This document shows, piece by piece, positions 63,799 to 64,000 of a DNA stretch of 64,000 bases; within the stretch, counting starts at the first letter, position 1; each line of letters starts with the position of its first letter. A program made the position numbers and the translations under genes. The stretch covers positions 1 to 64,000 of the forward strand of contig NZ_JAAXKY010000001.1 of the NCBI RefSeq assembly GCF_012911925.1, read 5' to 3'. The notes under the pieces are model-generated. The model was not told the origin of the DNA and ran no database searches. It was given only the letters and a program-made list of their open reading frames with translations. The stretch is from Pseudonocardia xinjiangensis (lineage in GTDB: Bacteria > Actinomycetota > Actinomycetes > Mycobacteriales > Pseudonocardiaceae).

Positions 63799-64000
63799 GC
63801 AACACCCAGCAGAGCAAGGGCACAAAGCGGAAGTCGGCCTCGTCGGGCCGGGCGGTCGCCGCCGCCCGGGCCGACCGCGACAACAAGCGCAAGAACATCG
63901 TCGCCGCCATCGTGATCGTGGTGATCGCGGCGGCGGTCTTCGGCGGGGTCTTCCTCCAGAAGCAGAAGGCCACGACCGCGGCACAGTCGGTCATCCCGAC
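63795..64000 (+). CDS. DsbA-like thiol oxidoreductase, partial (5' part only)
   Basis: First 68 residues: a basic lead (SNTQQSKGTKRKS), then one membrane helix (NIVAAIVIVVIAAAVFGGVF) and the start of an exported domain. The thioredoxin-fold CxxC is beyond the window. Assigned from its overlap with the MauE-like gene and typical N-terminal anchor. GTG 63795. Confidence 0.65.
   Translation, partial: MSNTQQSKGTKRKSASSGRAVAAARADRDNKRKNIVAAIVIVVIAAAVFGGVFLQKQKATTAAQSVIP

Overview
The window is high-GC DNA (roughly 70-75 % by eye) with GTG/TTG starts, ATGA/GTGA stop-start overlaps, many TetR/LysR/GntR regulators and no operon longer than about five genes. Together with an AtuA/acyl-CoA carboxylase operon, a GntR-TetR fusion regulator and Co-type nitrile hydratase remains, this points to an actinobacterial chromosome, probably Pseudonocardiaceae (Pseudonocardia-like). 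The taxon is inferred, not shown. No tRNA, rRNA, CRISPR array, intact insertion sequence or phage was seen.

Layout, left to right. 1-2.6 kb: a shikimate/quinate uptake and oxidation module (partial shikimate dehydrogenase, TetR regulator, ShiA-type transporter) with matching operators. 2.9-7.2 kb: a membrane-anchored beta-lactamase-fold lipoprotein, then a NarL-type two-component pair whose receiver carries Glu in place of the phospho-acceptor Asp. 7.2-13.1 kb: a flavin monooxygenase of the acyl-CoA dehydrogenase fold, then an oxalate module: oxalyl-CoA decarboxylase divergent from an oxalate-CoA-ligase-like enzyme across a mirrored pair of LysR boxes, plus a LysR regulator. 13.4-14.8 kb: a CDF metal exporter and its divergent ArsR repressor. 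14.8-17.6 kb: a lower-GC gene for a Pls/PosA-like membrane protein with two tandem carrier domains and no adenylation domain.

18.6-30.6 kb: a surface-polysaccharide locus. Rightward genes encode three glycosyltransferases (GT2, GT-C, GT4) and a Wzx-like flippase. Leftward genes encode a polysaccharide deacetylase and a five-gene operon resembling UDP-2,3-diacetamido-uronic acid synthesis (WlbA-, SDR-, two DegT- and WlbB-like proteins). 31-35 kb: two TetR-controlled loci (quinone-type oxidoreductase, sugar-dehydrogenase lipoprotein). 35-42 kb: small membrane and envelope genes (alkaline-phosphatase-fold membrane protein, DUF1622, DUF4126-like, PrsW, M23, DUF1275) and decayed nitrile hydratase. 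42.6-49 kb: Rieske oxygenase, mannonate-dehydratase-like enolase, GH92 mannosidase and a GT4, with GntR-like palindromes. 49-54.6 kb: C45 acyltransferase, GNAT, a small Zn protein, an orphan peptide-binding lipoprotein and a GntR-TetR regulator next to a duplicated, truncated GNAT. 54.7-56.8 kb: archaeal-type prolyl-tRNA synthetase and a candidate secreted effector or toxin with a Cys/His deamidase-like signature. 56.9-63.2 kb: AtuA-family / TIGR03084 / biotin carboxylase / carboxyltransferase operon whose first gene, an acyl-CoA ligase, survives only as a 3' stub. 63.3-64 kb: MauE-like and DsbA-like genes leaving the window.

The most unusual items are the adenylation-less tandem-carrier Pls-like protein, the eCIS-effector-like protein, the Glu-54 response regulator, the mirrored LysR operator and the duplicated GNAT/regulator promoter.
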